From Candidatus Zixiibacteriota bacterium (GTDB lineage Bacteria; Zixibacteria; MSB-5A5; GN15; JACZUZ01): DNA of 64,000 nucleotides. A program made the translations under genes and the position numbers. The DNA lies in contig JAJRPM010000015.1 of NCBI GenBank assembly GCA_024280775.1, positions 207,721 to 271,720 on the forward strand, read 5' to 3'. Positions within the stretch are counted from its first letter, which is position 1, and the number at the start of each line of letters is the position of its first letter. The notes under the pieces were generated by a model. The model was not told the origin of the DNA. It saw only the letters and a list, made by a program, of their open reading frames with translations, and ran no database searches. This document shows positions 35,523-45,764 of the stretch, piece after piece.

Positions 35523-36524
35523 TTATTTCCAGCGTTCTTCTTTTAGCTTGCGTGACATTAAATGTCGCACTGCTTCTCGCGGCTCTTTACCCTCAAAGAG
35601 GGTTTGATAGACTTCTTCGGTAATCGGTGTTTCCACTCCTACGTCGCGGGCGAGGTCACGCACACCGACACAGGTGTCAACACCTTCGGCGACCATCTCC
35701 ATTGAGGATAATACATCGCTGAGCTTCACGCCAGACCCTATCTGTTCTCCGACATGACGATTTCGGCTGTGGCGTGAGAAACAAGTTGTCACCAAGTCTC
35801 CTAGTCCTGAAAGACCTGAAAAAGTTAGCGGGTCTGCCCCGATCTTTGCTCCCAGGCGAGACATTTCCGCCAGGCCGCGAGTTATTAGCGCGCCTTGTAC
35901 ATTATCACCTAATCCCAGGGCGCGGGTTATGCCGCTGGCGATGGCGATTATGTTTTTTACGGCGCCGCCTAGCTCCACTCCGACTACATCTGAGGTGCGG
36001 TAGACGCGGAACACATCTGATGAAAATAATTCCTGAGTCCATATTGAGACTTGTTCAGATTTCGAAGCGGCGACGACGCTGGTTGGCTGAAACGACGCAA
36101 CCTCTTCGGCATGACTGGGGCCGGAGAGCGCGCAGATATTATCAGCGCTGGCGGCGGGGATTGTGTCCTCCACAACCTGGGACATACGACGATTTGAGCC
36201 TTTTTCAATGCCTTTCGAGAGCAGGATGAATCTTTGCCTGGCGAGCGCAAGCGGGGCCACTTTTTCAGCGAGGGCGCCGGTTTGTTGGGCCGGGGCCGCA
36301 AACACTATAGCCTCGGCGCCTGTTACACTGCCGACCAAATCATCGGAGATAGTTATCTCCGGATGTATTGGCGCGTTCGGTAGTTTGGTCGAGAGTCGCT
36401 TATCTCGTAGAGACTGAGCTGTTTCGCTTCGATGCGCCCATACTGTGACTTTGCGCCCCGCACGGTGCAGAGCCAGCGCCACCGCCAGCCCCCAACTTCC
36501 TGCGCCTAGAATTGTTACTCGCAT
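35523..36524 (-). CDS. gpsA: NAD(P)H-dependent glycerol-3-phosphate dehydrogenase
   Basis: About 333 residues. It makes sn-glycerol-3-phosphate from dihydroxyacetone phosphate for phospholipid synthesis. Rossmann motif GAGSWGLAVALAL at residue 7, LSKGIEKGSNRRMSQV, ALSGPSHAEEVA, the catalytic Lys in GGAVKNIIAIASG, and RHSRNRHVGEQIG near the end. I moved the start to the ATG at 36524 because the family begins directly with M-x-V-x-I-L-G-A-G. Cytoplasmic. It is followed by the MerR gene on the same strand. Confidence 0.95.
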   Translation of the reverse strand: MRVTILGAGSWGLAVALALHRAGRKVTVWAHRSETAQSLRDKRLSTKLPNAPIHPEITISDDLVGSVTGAEAIVFAAPAQQTGALAEKVAPLALARQRFILLSKGIEKGSNRRMSQVVEDTIPAASADNICALSGPSHAEEVASFQPTSVVAASKSEQVSIWTQELFSSDVFRVYRTSDVVGVELGGAVKNIIAIASGITRALGLGDNVQGALITRGLAEMSRLGAKIGADPLTFSGLSGLGDLVTTCFSRHSRNRHVGEQIGSGVKLSDVLSSMEMVAEGVDTCVGVRDLARDVGVETPITEEVYQTLFEGKEPREAVRHLMSRKLKEERWK

Positions 36525-36547
36525 AGCCTGAATCAACGCCTAGTTTG

Positions 36548-37006
36548 TCACTCGCCGCCGGAAGTAGCGCCAACGGTTGAATCAGAGTCTCCCATGCTGG
36601 AGTCCATTGCTTCTCCGCCATTCATCGGCATATCCTTGAGAGCGCCCGGGTTCATCATCTGAAGCGCTTCGAGTATTTTTACAGCATCATCTACTGTTAG
36701 TGAATCATCAGAGTAGACACTTACTACAGTTGTGATTGCCTTCTGCGCTATGTCATCAGCCACTAGGCCTGAATCAAGCGCTGAGAGGGCTCCGGCGAAA
36801 ATGCTGTGGATTTGTTCGGTGTTGTATCCCGGCGGATTAACTGTTGCAATTTCGTTTTCAAGTTCCGCCAATCCTGATCTCATTTTTTCGCGCATCATTC
36901 CTGGCAGATACATGAATGAAAGTACGGCGATAAGCAGAGCTATGCCGATTAGGATGAGCCCTATCATACAGCCCTTGGACATTTTCTTTTTTGGAGCTTC
37001 AGTCAT
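36548..37006 (-). CDS. Small single-helix membrane protein, unknown function
   Basis: 152 residues. A short basic N-terminus (APKKKMSKG) leads into one strong helix (CMIGLILIGIALLIAVLSFMYL). The rest is helical and polar, and the tail is rich in Gly, Ser, Asp and Met (GGEAMDSSMGDSDSTVG). There is no recognised domain. It lies 23 bases before the gpsA start on the same strand, so the two are probably cotranscribed. AGG lies about 8 bases before the ATG. Confidence 0.7.
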   Translation of the reverse strand: MTEAPKKKMSKGCMIGLILIGIALLIAVLSFMYLPGMMREKMRSGLAELENEIATVNPPGYNTEQIHSIFAGALSALDSGLVADDIAQKAITTVVSVYSDDSLTVDDAVKILEALQMMNPGALKDMPMNGGEAMDSSMGDSDSTVGATSGGE

Positions 37007-37150
37007 TTTGTAACCTGAATCCTTTCGTTACCGATTCGCGCCGCGCTCTTTTTCTTCATCAACCTTACAATAACTCCGTTTTTCAATCGGGGCAAGCGAC
37101 TAATATGAGGATTATGAAATTCGTATCGATGTGACTTCTAGGACCTTGCA

Positions 37151-37180
37151 AAAAAAGGGGAGCCATAAATGGCTCCCCTG
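37151..37180 (-). terminator. Terminator of the ribosomal superoperon
   Basis: AGGGGAGCCAT / ATGGCTCCCCT with a 2-nt loop, followed on the minus strand by TTTTTTT. It lies about 45 bases beyond the rplQ stop. Confidence 0.92.
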
Positions 37181-37222
37181 GTAAAATCTATTTTGACTCT
37201 GATGCGCTTATGGTTTGGCGCT

Positions 37223-37663
37223 TTATGCGGCTTTTTCCCCGGCGGCTTCCGACTTGGCGGAAGACTTTTTCTTTTTCTTCTTGGTGTCGGGTTCAGCCTG
37301 TTTTGGTTTTGGAGTCAGTAGCTCTACGATGGAGATTACTGCGGCGTCGCCGCGTCTTACGCCTTTTTTGATAACGCGCGTATAGCCGGAGTTGCGATCT
37401 TGTAAATTCGGGATAATCTCGGTGAAGAGCTTCTTGTGAATCGCTTTGTCGCGAATGGTTTCTGCAACCTGACGCTTCGCGGCGAGAGTGTCTTTTTTGC
37501 CGATGGTGATTAGTCTGTCGGCTAGCCTGCGCAACTCGGTTGCTTTGGCGTGGGTCGTCTCAATTCTGCGATGCGCAAACAGCGAGGTCGCGAGATTGGC
37601 CAACATCAAAAGACGATGGGGTCTCGGACGGCTGAGTTTCTTTACTTTATCCTGATGACTCAT
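37223..37663 (-). CDS. rplQ: 50S ribosomal protein L17
   Basis: 146 residues. RPRPHRLLMLANLATSLFAHRRIETTHAKATELRRLAD is the L17 core, and VIKKGVRRGDAAVISIVELL closes it. A Lys/Ala-rich tail of about 25 residues (KKKKKKSSAKSEAAGEKAA) exceeds the usual length. It is the last gene of the superoperon, directly after rpoA. Confidence 0.96.
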   Translation of the reverse strand: MSHQDKVKKLSRPRPHRLLMLANLATSLFAHRRIETTHAKATELRRLADRLITIGKKDTLAAKRQVAETIRDKAIHKKLFTEIIPNLQDRNSGYTRVIKKGVRRGDAAVISIVELLTPKPKQAEPDTKKKKKKSSAKSEAAGEKAA

Positions 37664-37719
37664 GATTATTCTACCTGTGACTGTTCGGTATGCAACCTGA
37701 CGGCGCTAACCAGTTCAGC

Positions 37720-38703
37720 TTAGACTCTTCCGTTCTCCTTGAGCTTGTCGATGTCAAGACCGAAACTCAGTCCTAGTTCATCAAGAAGCGCATTCAATTC
37801 GTTTAGAGACTTCCGCCCAAAATTGCGAAACTTCAACATTTCGCTTTCGCTTTTTGTTATCAATTCTTCGATGGTGTTAATGTTGGCCGCGCGCAGGCAA
37901 TTTGAAGAGCGCACAGTCAATTCGAGGTCGTCGACACGTGTATCGAGCAACTTACGTAACGGTGTGGTCTCCTCTTCGGGAGCGCGCTGCTCCTGCAATT
38001 CAGTTTCTTCATCGAGATGAATGAACAATTGCAAATGGTCCTTCAGGAGCTTTGCTGAGTGGCAAAGAGCGTCTTCGGGGGTGATGGAAGCGTCAGTTTC
38101 GACTGAGATCATCAAACGATCGTAGTCGGTACGCTGACCAACACGTGTGTTTTCGACATTGTACCAGCAACGGACGACCGGCGAAAAGAGAGAGTCGACA
38201 AAAATTGTGTTTGTCGGAACGCCTTCGCGACGATTCTGGTCGGCGATGCAATATCCACGACCTGGAGCGACATCTATTTCCATTTCGAAATCGACACCAT
38301 CATCGGTGATTTCGACGAGGTGTAAATCATTGTTGAGTGTTTCAACTTCGGTTCCACAGTCGAACATCCCGAGGCTGATTTTGCCTTTGCCGGTTTTTTT
38401 AATCGAAATGGTGGTTAGCTCGTCACCATGCATTTGGAAGCGAGCTCTTTTGACATTCAGAATGATGTCGGTGACATCTTCATAGACTCCATCGAGGGAG
38501 CCGAATTCATGTAATGCGCCGGTGATACGCACAGAAACCGCTGCAGCTCCCTGAATCGAAGACAGCAAAACACGACGGAGAGAATTGCCCAAAGTGGCGC
38601 CATAGCCTCTTTCAAGCGGCTCAACGACGAATCTCGCCGTATTGGTAGCTTGTCCAGCGTCTTTGACAACCTGTTCCGGCAAGTGTAGGTTTTTCCATTT
38701 CAT
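37720..38703 (-). CDS. rpoA: RNA polymerase alpha subunit
   Basis: 327 residues. The N-terminal assembly domain begins at FVVEPLERGYGATLGNSLRRVLLSSIQGAA. The linker is acidic (ETELQEQRAPEEETTP). The C-terminal domain is complete, with LTVRSSNCLRAANINTIEELITK and FGRKSLNELNALLDELGLSFG for binding promoter UP elements and activators. Normal length. Confidence 0.97.
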   Translation of the reverse strand: MKWKNLHLPEQVVKDAGQATNTARFVVEPLERGYGATLGNSLRRVLLSSIQGAAAVSVRITGALHEFGSLDGVYEDVTDIILNVKRARFQMHGDELTTISIKKTGKGKISLGMFDCGTEVETLNNDLHLVEITDDGVDFEMEIDVAPGRGYCIADQNRREGVPTNTIFVDSLFSPVVRCWYNVENTRVGQRTDYDRLMISVETDASITPEDALCHSAKLLKDHLQLFIHLDEETELQEQRAPEEETTPLRKLLDTRVDDLELTVRSSNCLRAANINTIEELITKSESEMLKFRNFGRKSLNELNALLDELGLSFGLDIDKLKENGRV

Positions 38704-38873
38704 TGCGTTAACATTCCCTTACATCCACAAAGTTCTTTTCTATCTGTCAGCTGACGGTCTCTTACCGCTGGCATTTGCTATCACCAGGTCGGACCTTAGC
38801 GCCCGTTTCTCAGCTACAAGTGTCACTTACTAGCTTTAATCTCCAGTGTAACCTACAAGAGTTACTTAGAGTA

Positions 38874-39500
38874 CTACTTCGAATACAACTCGACGATGAG
38901 CTGTTCGGTGGCGTTCACCGGAATCTCATCACGCTTCGGATATTCCAGCAATTCTCCTTCAAGACCGGCCTTGTTGAGACGCAACCAGGAGATAAGCTCT
39001 CCACGTTGATCTTTAAGAGCGCCATGCACCAAGTCCATTTTCTTGGAAGCCTCGTTGACTTTGATTACATCCTGAGGACGAACAAGGTATGACGGGATAT
39101 CGACACGACGGTCGTTTACCAGAATATGGCCGTGACGCACCAACTGGCGAGCTGATTTTCTTGAAGGCGCAAAACCAAGACGATAGATTATATTGTCGAG
39201 GCGCATCTCCAAAAGTCGCATCAGATTCTCGCCGGTAACGCCGGGCTTGCGATCTGCGATTTCAAAATATCTGTGGAATTGTTTCTCCAGCAGACCATAC
39301 ATCCGACGCACTTTTTGCTTCTCGCGAAGCTGAAGTCCGTATTCGGAAACTTTCCGACGCATCCGTTGTCCATGTTGACCCGGGGCATGCGGACGCCTTT
39401 CAAAGGCGCATTTTTCTGAGTAACAGCGCGAACCCTTCAGGAAGAGCTTTTCGCCTTCCCGTCGGCATAACTTACAATTCGCGTCTCGATATCTTGCCAT
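38874..39500 (-). CDS. rpsD: 30S ribosomal protein S4
   Basis: 208 residues, starting [16 protein letters not shown]. Cysteines in CKLC and CYSEKC form the zinc-type N-terminal knuckle. The S4 RNA-binding domain is at [40 protein letters not shown]. It nucleates 30S assembly and is the usual autoregulator of the alpha operon. Confidence 0.97.
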   Translation of the reverse strand: MARYRDANCKLCRREGEKLFLKGSRCYSEKCAFERRPHAPGQHGQRMRRKVSEYGLQLREKQKVRRMYGLLEKQFHRYFEIADRKPGVTGENLMRLLEMRLDNIIYRLGFAPSRKSARQLVRHGHILVNDRRVDIPSYLVRPQDVIKVNEASKKMDLVHGALKDQRGELISWLRLNKAGLEGELLEYPKRDEIPVNATEQLIVELYSK

Positions 39501-39594
39501 TAACTTTCCTCAACAAATCTATAAATCTGAAACAGTGTATATTATCTTCTAGACTAGTAAAACTTACAGAGCAACCCGGTAGGTTGTGCTCTAC

Positions 39595-39987
39595 TTATAC
39601 TCTCCGGCGTTTCGGCGGACGACAGCCGTTGTGCGGGATTGGTGTCACATCTTTGATAGTTGTGACTTCAAGTCCTGCGGCTGACAGGGCGCGAATTGCT
39701 GACTCACGACCGTTGCCCGGTCCGTGGACGCATACTTCTACTTTACGCAGACCCATGTCCATGGCCTCTTTGGCGCAGATTCCGCCAGCGAGCTGTGCAG
39801 CAAACGGAGTAGATTTTTTCGAGCCTTTGAGTCCGGCTCTTCCTGCTGACGCCCAACTTAGGGTGTTACCCTTTTGGTCGGTCAGGGGGATAATGGTGTT
39901 GTTGAATGTTGCCCGAATATGCGCAACACCGTTGGCGTCTGCTTTACGGGATTTTTTCTTACCGTGTGATTTCTTTGGTTCTGCCAT
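39595..39987 (-). CDS. rpsK: 30S ribosomal protein S11
   Basis: 130 residues. [26 protein letters not shown]-like [12 protein letters not shown] and the C-terminal [20 protein letters not shown] are diagnostic. It lines the 30S platform near the E-site mRNA. Confidence 0.97.
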   Translation of the reverse strand: MAEPKKSHGKKKSRKADANGVAHIRATFNNTIIPLTDQKGNTLSWASAGRAGLKGSKKSTPFAAQLAGGICAKEAMDMGLRKVEVCVHGPGNGRESAIRALSAAGLEVTTIKDVTPIPHNGCRPPKRRRV

Positions 39988-40084
39988 GTATCTCTATTTT
40001 CCCGTTAATTAGCTAAGCGCCAATTTGTTCTCTTATTTTCAGGAGGTTACCGGTTTAGTATCATCAAGCGCGCTTGTTTAGGCG

Positions 40085-40462
40085 TTACTTGATTGCCTTT
40101 TTCTTGCCGGCGATGGTGCGTTTCGGACCTTTTCTTGTCCGCGCGTTGGTTTTGGTGCGCTGGCCATTGAGCGGAAGACCGCGACGATGGCGCAATCCTC
40201 TGTAGCTACCAATGTCAATTAGGCGCTTGATATTCATTTGAACTTCACCGCGCAATGCGCCCTCTACCTTGTAGTCATTTTCAATGACACCGCGCAAACG
40301 CACGACTTCGTCGTCGGTGAGCTGATGCACACGCGTATCCGGATTTACCCCGGTCTTCTTCAAAATGTCCGCGGAAATACTGGGACCGATACCGTAGATA
40401 TATCTCAATCCGATTTCTACCCGTTTCTCACGCGGTAAATCAACACCTGCTATTCGCGCCAA
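40085..40462 (-). CDS. rpsM: 30S ribosomal protein S13
   Basis: 125 residues. [26 protein letters not shown] opens the helix-two-turn-helix. [30 protein letters not shown] is the head/P-site tRNA contact tail. Normal length, next to rpmJ. Confidence 0.97.
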   Translation of the reverse strand: MARIAGVDLPREKRVEIGLRYIYGIGPSISADILKKTGVNPDTRVHQLTDDEVVRLRGVIENDYKVEGALRGEVQMNIKRLIDIGSYRGLRHRRGLPLNGQRTKTNARTRKGPKRTIAGKKKAIK

Positions 40463-40519
40463 AATCTTCTCCTGTAATTCTTATATCGCCCAAAGAACTC
40501 GAGAAAAACCGCAAAGCGG

Positions 40520-40636
40520 TTATCCCTGCCTCTGTTTGTGATTCTTGTTACGTTTGCAAATGACGCGGATGACGCCTTTGCGTTTGACGATGTAGCAATG
40601 CTCACATCTTTTTCTTACTGATGATTGTACTTTCAT
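40520..40636 (-). CDS. rpmJ: 50S ribosomal protein L36 (too short for the ORF track)
   Basis: 38 residues on the minus strand, beginning [20 protein letters not shown] and ending NKNHKQRQG with a TAA. The C-x2-C...C...H zinc ligands of the zinc-type L36 are present (CEHC, VICK, NKNH). It lies between infA and rpsM, its standard place. Confidence 0.96.
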   Translation of the reverse strand: MKVQSSVRKRCEHCYIVKRKGVIRVICKRNKNHKQRQG

Positions 40637-40667
40637 CTCTCTATATTCCTTTCCGACTCTAGTCGGC

Positions 40668-40886
40668 TCATTTATATCGATACACTATTCGTCCGCGATT
40701 GAGATCGTAGGGTGACAGCTCAAGTGTCACTTTATCTCCCGGGAGTATCTTGATATAGTGCATTCGCATTTTACCCGAGACATGTGCGAGAACTTTGTGA
40801 CCATTATCAAGCTCAACGCGAAACATGGCATTAGGGAGAGTCTCAAATACTTTCCCCTCAACGGTTATTGTGTCCTCTTTGGCCAT
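40668..40886 (-). CDS. infA: Translation initiation factor IF-1
   Basis: 72 residues from the ATG at 40886, [24 protein letters not shown]. The track start adds five non-family residues. This is the OB-fold protein that occupies the 30S A site during initiation. [25 protein letters not shown] is typical. Confidence 0.97.
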   Translation of the reverse strand: MAKEDTITVEGKVFETLPNAMFRVELDNGHKVLAHVSGKMRMHYIKILPGDKVTLELSPYDLNRGRIVYRYK

Positions 40887-40929
40887 ATATTCCAAAAACA
40901 TATTCCCAAAATGCCCAATGAGGCGATTA

Positions 40930-41709
40930 TCAGGAAACCCTCTCCGGTTTTTCTGTTCTCAGGAGTGACAGTATGTCTGCTCCCTCGTCTGTGACGGCGA
41001 CAGTGTGTTCAAAATGCGCCGACGGTTTTTCATCGGCGGTGACTATTGTCCATCCGTCTTTTTTGGTGATGACTTCATGTACTCCGACATTTATCATCGG
41101 CTCAATGGCAATGACCATGCCAGTTTTCAGCACTGGCCCTTTATCCGGTGAGCCATAATTAGGAACCTGCGGCTCCTCATGCATCTGGCGGCCTATTCCG
41201 TGACCTACTAAGTCACGGACAACTGAGTAACCCCGCGATTCGGCATACTTCTGAATTGCGGAGCTAACTACGCCGAGTTTGACGCCGTCACGCACTTGTT
41301 CGATACCACAAAAAAGAGCGTCACGTGTGACGTCCATCAATTTTTGCTTGGACTCGGAAATCTCACCAACTGCGAAAGTTGAAGCGCTATCTCCATACCA
41401 ACCTTCCAGGATGACACCTACATCAACAGAGACAATGTCACCCTCTTGTAACTTGCGCGAACCAGGTATTCCGTGAACAACTTGCTCATCAATCGAAACA
41501 CAAGCCGAAGCCGGAAAGCCGTGATACCCCTTGAAGGCAGGAGTAGCGCCGGCCGCTAATATATTATCCTCTACCAGTTTGTCAATATCAGAAGTGGTCA
41601 TACCGGCAGTAATTGTTTTGCCGACGATATCGAGAGTTTGGGCGACTAATGCTCCTGCATCGCGCATTAACTCGACTTCTGCTGGTGATTTTAGAGTAAT
41701 TTTTGCCAT
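40930..41709 (-). CDS. map: Methionine aminopeptidase, type I
   Basis: 259 residues. It removes initiator Met from new proteins. Metal ligands are visible as Asp in [17 protein letters not shown], His in [12 protein letters not shown], and Glu in AIEPMINVG and the C-terminal FEHTVAV. There is no N-terminal zinc-finger extension. It lies between adk and infA. Confidence 0.96.
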   Translation of the reverse strand: MAKITLKSPAEVELMRDAGALVAQTLDIVGKTITAGMTTSDIDKLVEDNILAAGATPAFKGYHGFPASACVSIDEQVVHGIPGSRKLQEGDIVSVDVGVILEGWYGDSASTFAVGEISESKQKLMDVTRDALFCGIEQVRDGVKLGVVSSAIQKYAESRGYSVVRDLVGHGIGRQMHEEPQVPNYGSPDKGPVLKTGMVIAIEPMINVGVHEVITKKDGWTIVTADEKPSAHFEHTVAVTDEGADILSLLRTEKPERVS

Positions 41710-41761
41710 AATTAATGATTAGAAACCGCAAAAGGAAGTAATCCAGTGGAAATTGGGTATC

Positions 41762-42418
41762 TCAGGCGGTTTTCACCTTCGATACGGAGCTGATTATCTC
41801 TTCAGTAACCTGGTCAGGTGAAGTATTAGCATCTATTTCAACCAGATTACCCTGACTGCGATAATATTCTTCCAAGGGGCTGGTTTGTTCACGATACACC
41901 GAGAGACGTTTTTGCACCACATCTTCCTCATCATCGGGACGACGGAGAAGCTTTTCTCCCTCATTGTCGCAAACGCCTTCATTTTTCGGCAGATGCATCG
42001 GGTAATTGTAGCCAGCATTGCACTGCGGGCAGTAGAATCTTCCCGAAAGGCGTTTCACTAATTCCGCTTCCGGCGCATTGAGGTAGATTACCTGATCTAT
42101 TACCAAGTTCTTTTTCTCGAAAATCTCACTTAGGCGTTCGGCCTGGGCCAGATTTCTGGGAAAACCATCCAGCATGAATCCAGCGCCTGCGGCGTTTTCT
42201 TCCATTTTGGCGGTTATCATATCGATGATTAGGTCGTCAGGGACCAATTCTCCTGAATTCATAAAGCCCTTGGCTTTGTTACCTAAGTCTGTCCCCGCCT
42301 TTACTGCCTCGCGAAGAATATCACCAGTCGAAAGATGGGTTAGGCCTAACTTTTCAGTTAGTCGTTTGGCTTGAGTGCCCTTGCCGGAGCCCGGCGCGCC
42401 GAGGAGAATCAGAATCAT
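41762..42418 (-). CDS. adk: Adenylate kinase
   Basis: 218 residues. It interconverts ATP + AMP and 2 ADP. P-loop GAPGSGKGTQ, AMP-binding LSTGDILREA, DGFPRN and the LID with a zinc site of the C-x2-C-x16-C type (FYCPQC ... VCDNEG, last ligand Asp). Start MILILLGAPGSGKGT abuts secY with a 2-base gap. Confidence 0.97.
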   Translation of the reverse strand: MILILLGAPGSGKGTQAKRLTEKLGLTHLSTGDILREAVKAGTDLGNKAKGFMNSGELVPDDLIIDMITAKMEENAAGAGFMLDGFPRNLAQAERLSEIFEKKNLVIDQVIYLNAPEAELVKRLSGRFYCPQCNAGYNYPMHLPKNEGVCDNEGEKLLRRPDDEEDVVQKRLSVYREQTSPLEEYYRSQGNLVEIDANTSPDQVTEEIISSVSKVKTA

Positions 42419-42420
42419 TA

Positions 42421-43740
42421 CTAATATGATCTCCCGCGAATTTTGCCTTTTTTCATGAAGCCTTCATAGTGGCGCATCAAAAGGTGAGACTCGATTTGTT
42501 GCAAGGTATCAAGCGCTACACCAACGACAATCAGCAAACCAGTGCCGCCGAAGAAGAAGTTGATTCCCATTTGGTTAATCAAAACCCATGGTAGAATCGC
42601 TATCAGGGCGAAGAATATCGCGCCCGGCAGAGTGATTCTAAGTAGCACTCTTTCAATATATTCAGCGGTGCGTTTGCCCGGACGAATACCGGGGATGAAC
42701 CCACCGTTCTTGCGGATATTTTCTGATACATCCTGCGGATTGAAGACAATCGCAGTGTAGAAGAATCCGAAGAACATGATTATCAAACCATAGATCACTG
42801 AGTAAAGGAAGCTTCCGGGGGCTAAGGCTCCTTCGACGAAGTCACGAATCCAAAGCGCTTCGGGAAAGAGCTGTTGCACTGTCGCCGGTAGGAACATGAC
42901 CGACTGGGCGAAGATAATCGGGATAACACCGGCGCTGTTTACTGATAGCGGCAGGTGCGTTGTTTGACCACCGTAGACGCGTCTGCCGATGACCTTGCGC
43001 GGGTATTATACCGGTATCCTGCGCTGTGCGCGGGTTACCAAGATGACGGAAGCGATAACGAATAGCATCGCGGCGACTAAGAAGGCTCCGGTGACGATAG
43101 TCATATTACCGGTTTCATTGATGATGCCCATTACTACATCGATGACTCCCTGTGGGAATCTTGCGATAATTCCAATGAAGATGATAAGCGAAATACCGTT
43201 ACCAATGCCATGCTCGGTTATCTTTTCACCGAGCCACATAACGAAGATTGTACCAGCGGTGAAAGTCAGGATTGTCAGCGGCATGAACTGCGCGGTGGTT
43301 AGGCCGACTACGACGTTTTGCCCGCCGGCGCTAAGGCTGGTCAGGAATGTCGCAGTACCGTAAGCTTGTAGCACAGCAATAGCTACCGTTAGGTAGCGAG
43401 TGTATTGGTTTATCTTCTTGCGGCCTTCTTCGCCCTCTTCCTGCAACTTCTTGATGGTCGGGATTACTGAGCCAAGAAGCTGGAACATAATTGAGGCGGA
43501 GATATAGGGCATGATACCCAACGCAAAGATCGAGGCCTTACTAAAGGCTCCGCCTGCGAAGAGATCGAAGAGTCCAAAGATGGAGTCCGAATTAAATGCC
43601 TGGGCCAGAACTGACGAGTCAATTCCCGGGGTGGGCAAGTGAGAACCTACACGGTATACGATAAAGAGCCCCAAGGTATAGAAAATCTTACGCCTGAGTT
43701 CTTCAACACGAAATATTGAGGTAAATTTTTCTAAAGCCAT
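42421..43740 (-). CDS. secY: Protein translocase subunit SecY with an in-frame TAA (codon 245)
   Basis: The track gives 43006-43740 (244 residues) and 42421-42897. They share a frame, and the 36 codons between read as normal SecY (YPRKVIGRRVYGGQTTHLPL, then SVNSAGVIPIIFAQS). The only interruption is TAA at 43008-43006, at a position that is Gln in typical SecY (RRIPV-Q-Y). One C-to-T change from CAA explains it. Full length would be about 439 residues, the family norm, with ten helices. SecY is essential and this is the operon copy. A consensus or sequencing error, a minority allele, or a true nonsense mutation are all possible. Sec or Pyl recoding does not apply to TAA. Confidence 0.9.
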
Positions 43741-43896
43741 TGTTCACCATCCGTAGTGAATCGTTTTGTAGCAAGTTGTGCCGTCGTAATTTGCTCTGCC
43801 ATCACCGAGAAGCTCCGAGTCATGCTGTTCATAGTTATCGCAAATGGTCGTCGTAATAATCTCTCTTAGGAATCTAATCTCAAAAGAGGCCTGAAG

Positions 43897-44334
43897 CTAG
43901 ACTTCAAATTTTCCTCCGGCGGCCTGAATCTTTTCGGCTGCCGACTTTGAAGCTTTGATGCCCTTTAGATTAAAGGACTTATCTACCGCTCCGTCACCAA
44001 GAACTTTCACCGGACGTTTCGCTGAAGCGATTAGCCCTGCCGCTCTAAGAGACTCAGGGGTTACCTCGCCACCTTCAAGCTTGTTGAGACGGTCTAAATT
44101 GACTACTTGATATTTTGTGCCCCATATATTTTTGAAACCGCGCTTGGGGAGACGCTGGGTCAGCGGAAATCCACCGCCTTCAAACCAAGGTTGGATGCTT
44201 CCACCACTTCTTGATTTTTGACCGTTTTCACCACGTCCGGAAGTTTTGCCCATACCACTTCCCGGTCCGCGTCCTACACGTTTGCGGGATTTCTTTGCGC
44301 CTCTCGGCGGGGCTAAATTTGATAGCTCTAACAT
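43897..44334 (-). CDS. rplO: 50S ribosomal protein L15
   Basis: 145 residues. MLELSNLAPPRGAKKSRKRVGRGPGSGMGKTSGRGENGQKSRSG is the Gly/Arg-rich N-terminal extension that threads 23S rRNA. GFPLTQRLPKRGF and the C-terminal globular domain follow. Upstream of secY by about 155 bases. Confidence 0.97.
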   Translation of the reverse strand: MLELSNLAPPRGAKKSRKRVGRGPGSGMGKTSGRGENGQKSRSGGSIQPWFEGGGFPLTQRLPKRGFKNIWGTKYQVVNLDRLNKLEGGEVTPESLRAAGLIASAKRPVKVLGDGAVDKSFNLKGIKASKSAAEKIQAAGGKFEV

Positions 44335-44388
44335 TATTTTTCAGCTCGCTTATTTTTGCTTTTCTTTGGCAGTGAGTGCGCAGAGCGG

Positions 44389-44571
44389 CTATTTAACTTC
44401 TTCTACGGTTATCAAATGCTGGGTCTTGGTTATCATCCCGCGAATTGTCGGGGTATCATCATGCACAACAGTTCTGTTGATTTTGCCGAGTCCTAGCGAT
44501 TCAATCACTCGACACTGACGATAACTTCTACCGATAGTGCTCTTAACTTGTGTAATCTTCAATTTGGCCAT
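44389..44571 (-). CDS. rpmD: 50S ribosomal protein L30
   Basis: 60 residues from MAKLKITQVKSTIGRSYRQCR. The track's 13 upstream residues are not family sequence. LGLGKINRTVVHDDTPTIRGMI is diagnostic. Located between rpsE and rplO as usual. Confidence 0.96.
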   Translation of the reverse strand: MAKLKITQVKSTIGRSYRQCRVIESLGLGKINRTVVHDDTPTIRGMITKTQHLITVEEVK

Positions 44572-44651
44572 GTCTATTGCTACCAATCTATTCGAAAAAT
44601 CTATTCCCAAAATCCATCCAAAATTACTGAGAGGCTAAACTTCTCCGTCAG

Positions 44652-45200
44652 TTATTCCGAGGCAGGAGCCTCGTTCGGAGTTGCTGTCTGCTCCGCGCTA
44701 TCTTCGCTTGGCTCATCGAACGGGATATCACGATATTCGTGATCCATGCGCTCGGTTATCAACTCTTTGAGTCCATTAAGAGTCGCGTGCACAACATTGT
44801 TCTTGTTTCTGCTTCCCAAGCACTTTGTCAGCACATCCTGTACTCCGGCGGCCTCCAATACGGCGCGCACCGGTCCACCGGCAATTACACCAGTTCCTGT
44901 CGGAGCCGGCTTGAGGATTACTGTCGAGGAGCAAAAGACGCCTTCAACCGGATGAGGAATTGTGCCGTTGACAATCGGCACACGGATCATTGCGCGACGC
45001 GCGGCTTCGGTGCCCTTACGGATACACTCTGAAACCTCTGCGGCTTTTCCGAGACCGATGCCGATTCTGCCGTTTCTGTCACCAGTAGCAACTAGCGCGG
45101 TAAAATTGAAACGCCGGCCACCTTTGACCACTTTGGCCACTCGATTGACGTGAATGACTTTCTCGAGAAACTCTGAATTTGGATCTTCAATACGGGCCAA
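44652..45200 (-). CDS. rpsE: 30S ribosomal protein S5
   Basis: 182 residues. Double-stranded RNA-binding part [42 protein letters not shown], then [15 protein letters not shown]-like [26 protein letters not shown] short acidic tail ([17 protein letters not shown]) is added. Confidence 0.97.
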   Translation of the reverse strand: MARIEDPNSEFLEKVIHVNRVAKVVKGGRRFNFTALVATGDRNGRIGIGLGKAAEVSECIRKGTEAARRAMIRVPIVNGTIPHPVEGVFCSSTVILKPAPTGTGVIAGGPVRAVLEAAGVQDVLTKCLGSRNKNNVVHATLNGLKELITERMDHEYRDIPFDEPSEDSAEQTATPNEAPASE

Positions 45201-45317
45201 ACTGCTATCCTCACACTGCCTATTGTTTCCGACTAACTGCGCCGATTAACTCTCTATTTTGTCCCGCGGGTTTCAACTGAGATTCCGACGGGACACCTTT
45301 TATATACGAAGCGGGGA

Positions 45318-45692
45318 CTAGAAGTCCAGTCCACCTTCTCTTGCGGCTTCCGCCAAAGCTCGTACGCGACCGTGGTACAAATTACTGTTACGGTCAAACA
45401 CTACCTTGGTGATGCCTTTTTCTTTTGCCAATTCCGCAATCGCCAAACCGACAACCTTCGCGCCATCAGTTTTGGTTTTTGCTTTGGAGACTTTGTCAGC
45501 GACATTCTTACTCAGAGTGCCCGCGAATGCCAATGTCTGTCCATTTGAGTCATCTACAATTTGCGCATAGACATGTTTGAGTGTCTTACAAACAGTCAGG
45601 CGCGGTTTCTCAGAAGTTCCGCTGATTTTGCTACGGACTCTCTTGCGACGCCTTTCGGCCAAGCGCAATTTCGTTTTGAATTTATCAGCCAT
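45318..45692 (-). CDS. rplR: 50S ribosomal protein L18
   Basis: 124 residues. The C-terminal FDRNSNLYHGRVRALAEAAREGGLDF and N-terminal RKRVRSKISGTSEKPRLTVCKT identify L18, which binds 5S rRNA. Confidence 0.97.
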   Translation of the reverse strand: MADKFKTKLRLAERRRKRVRSKISGTSEKPRLTVCKTLKHVYAQIVDDSNGQTLAFAGTLSKNVADKVSKAKTKTDGAKVVGLAIAELAKEKGITKVVFDRNSNLYHGRVRALAEAAREGGLDF

Positions 45693-45764
45693 GCTACCAG
45701 TTTTCCCTACAGTTTTTACTAAAACCTATTACTAAGCTCTTTTAGCTCACCGCGGTTATGCGAT

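Noticed and set aside
42421-43740. Treating the secY TAA as a recoded amino acid (Sec or Pyl)
   Set aside because: Sec uses UGA and Pyl uses UAG. TAA is an ordinary stop here (for example cheW), and the expected residue Gln is one substitution away.
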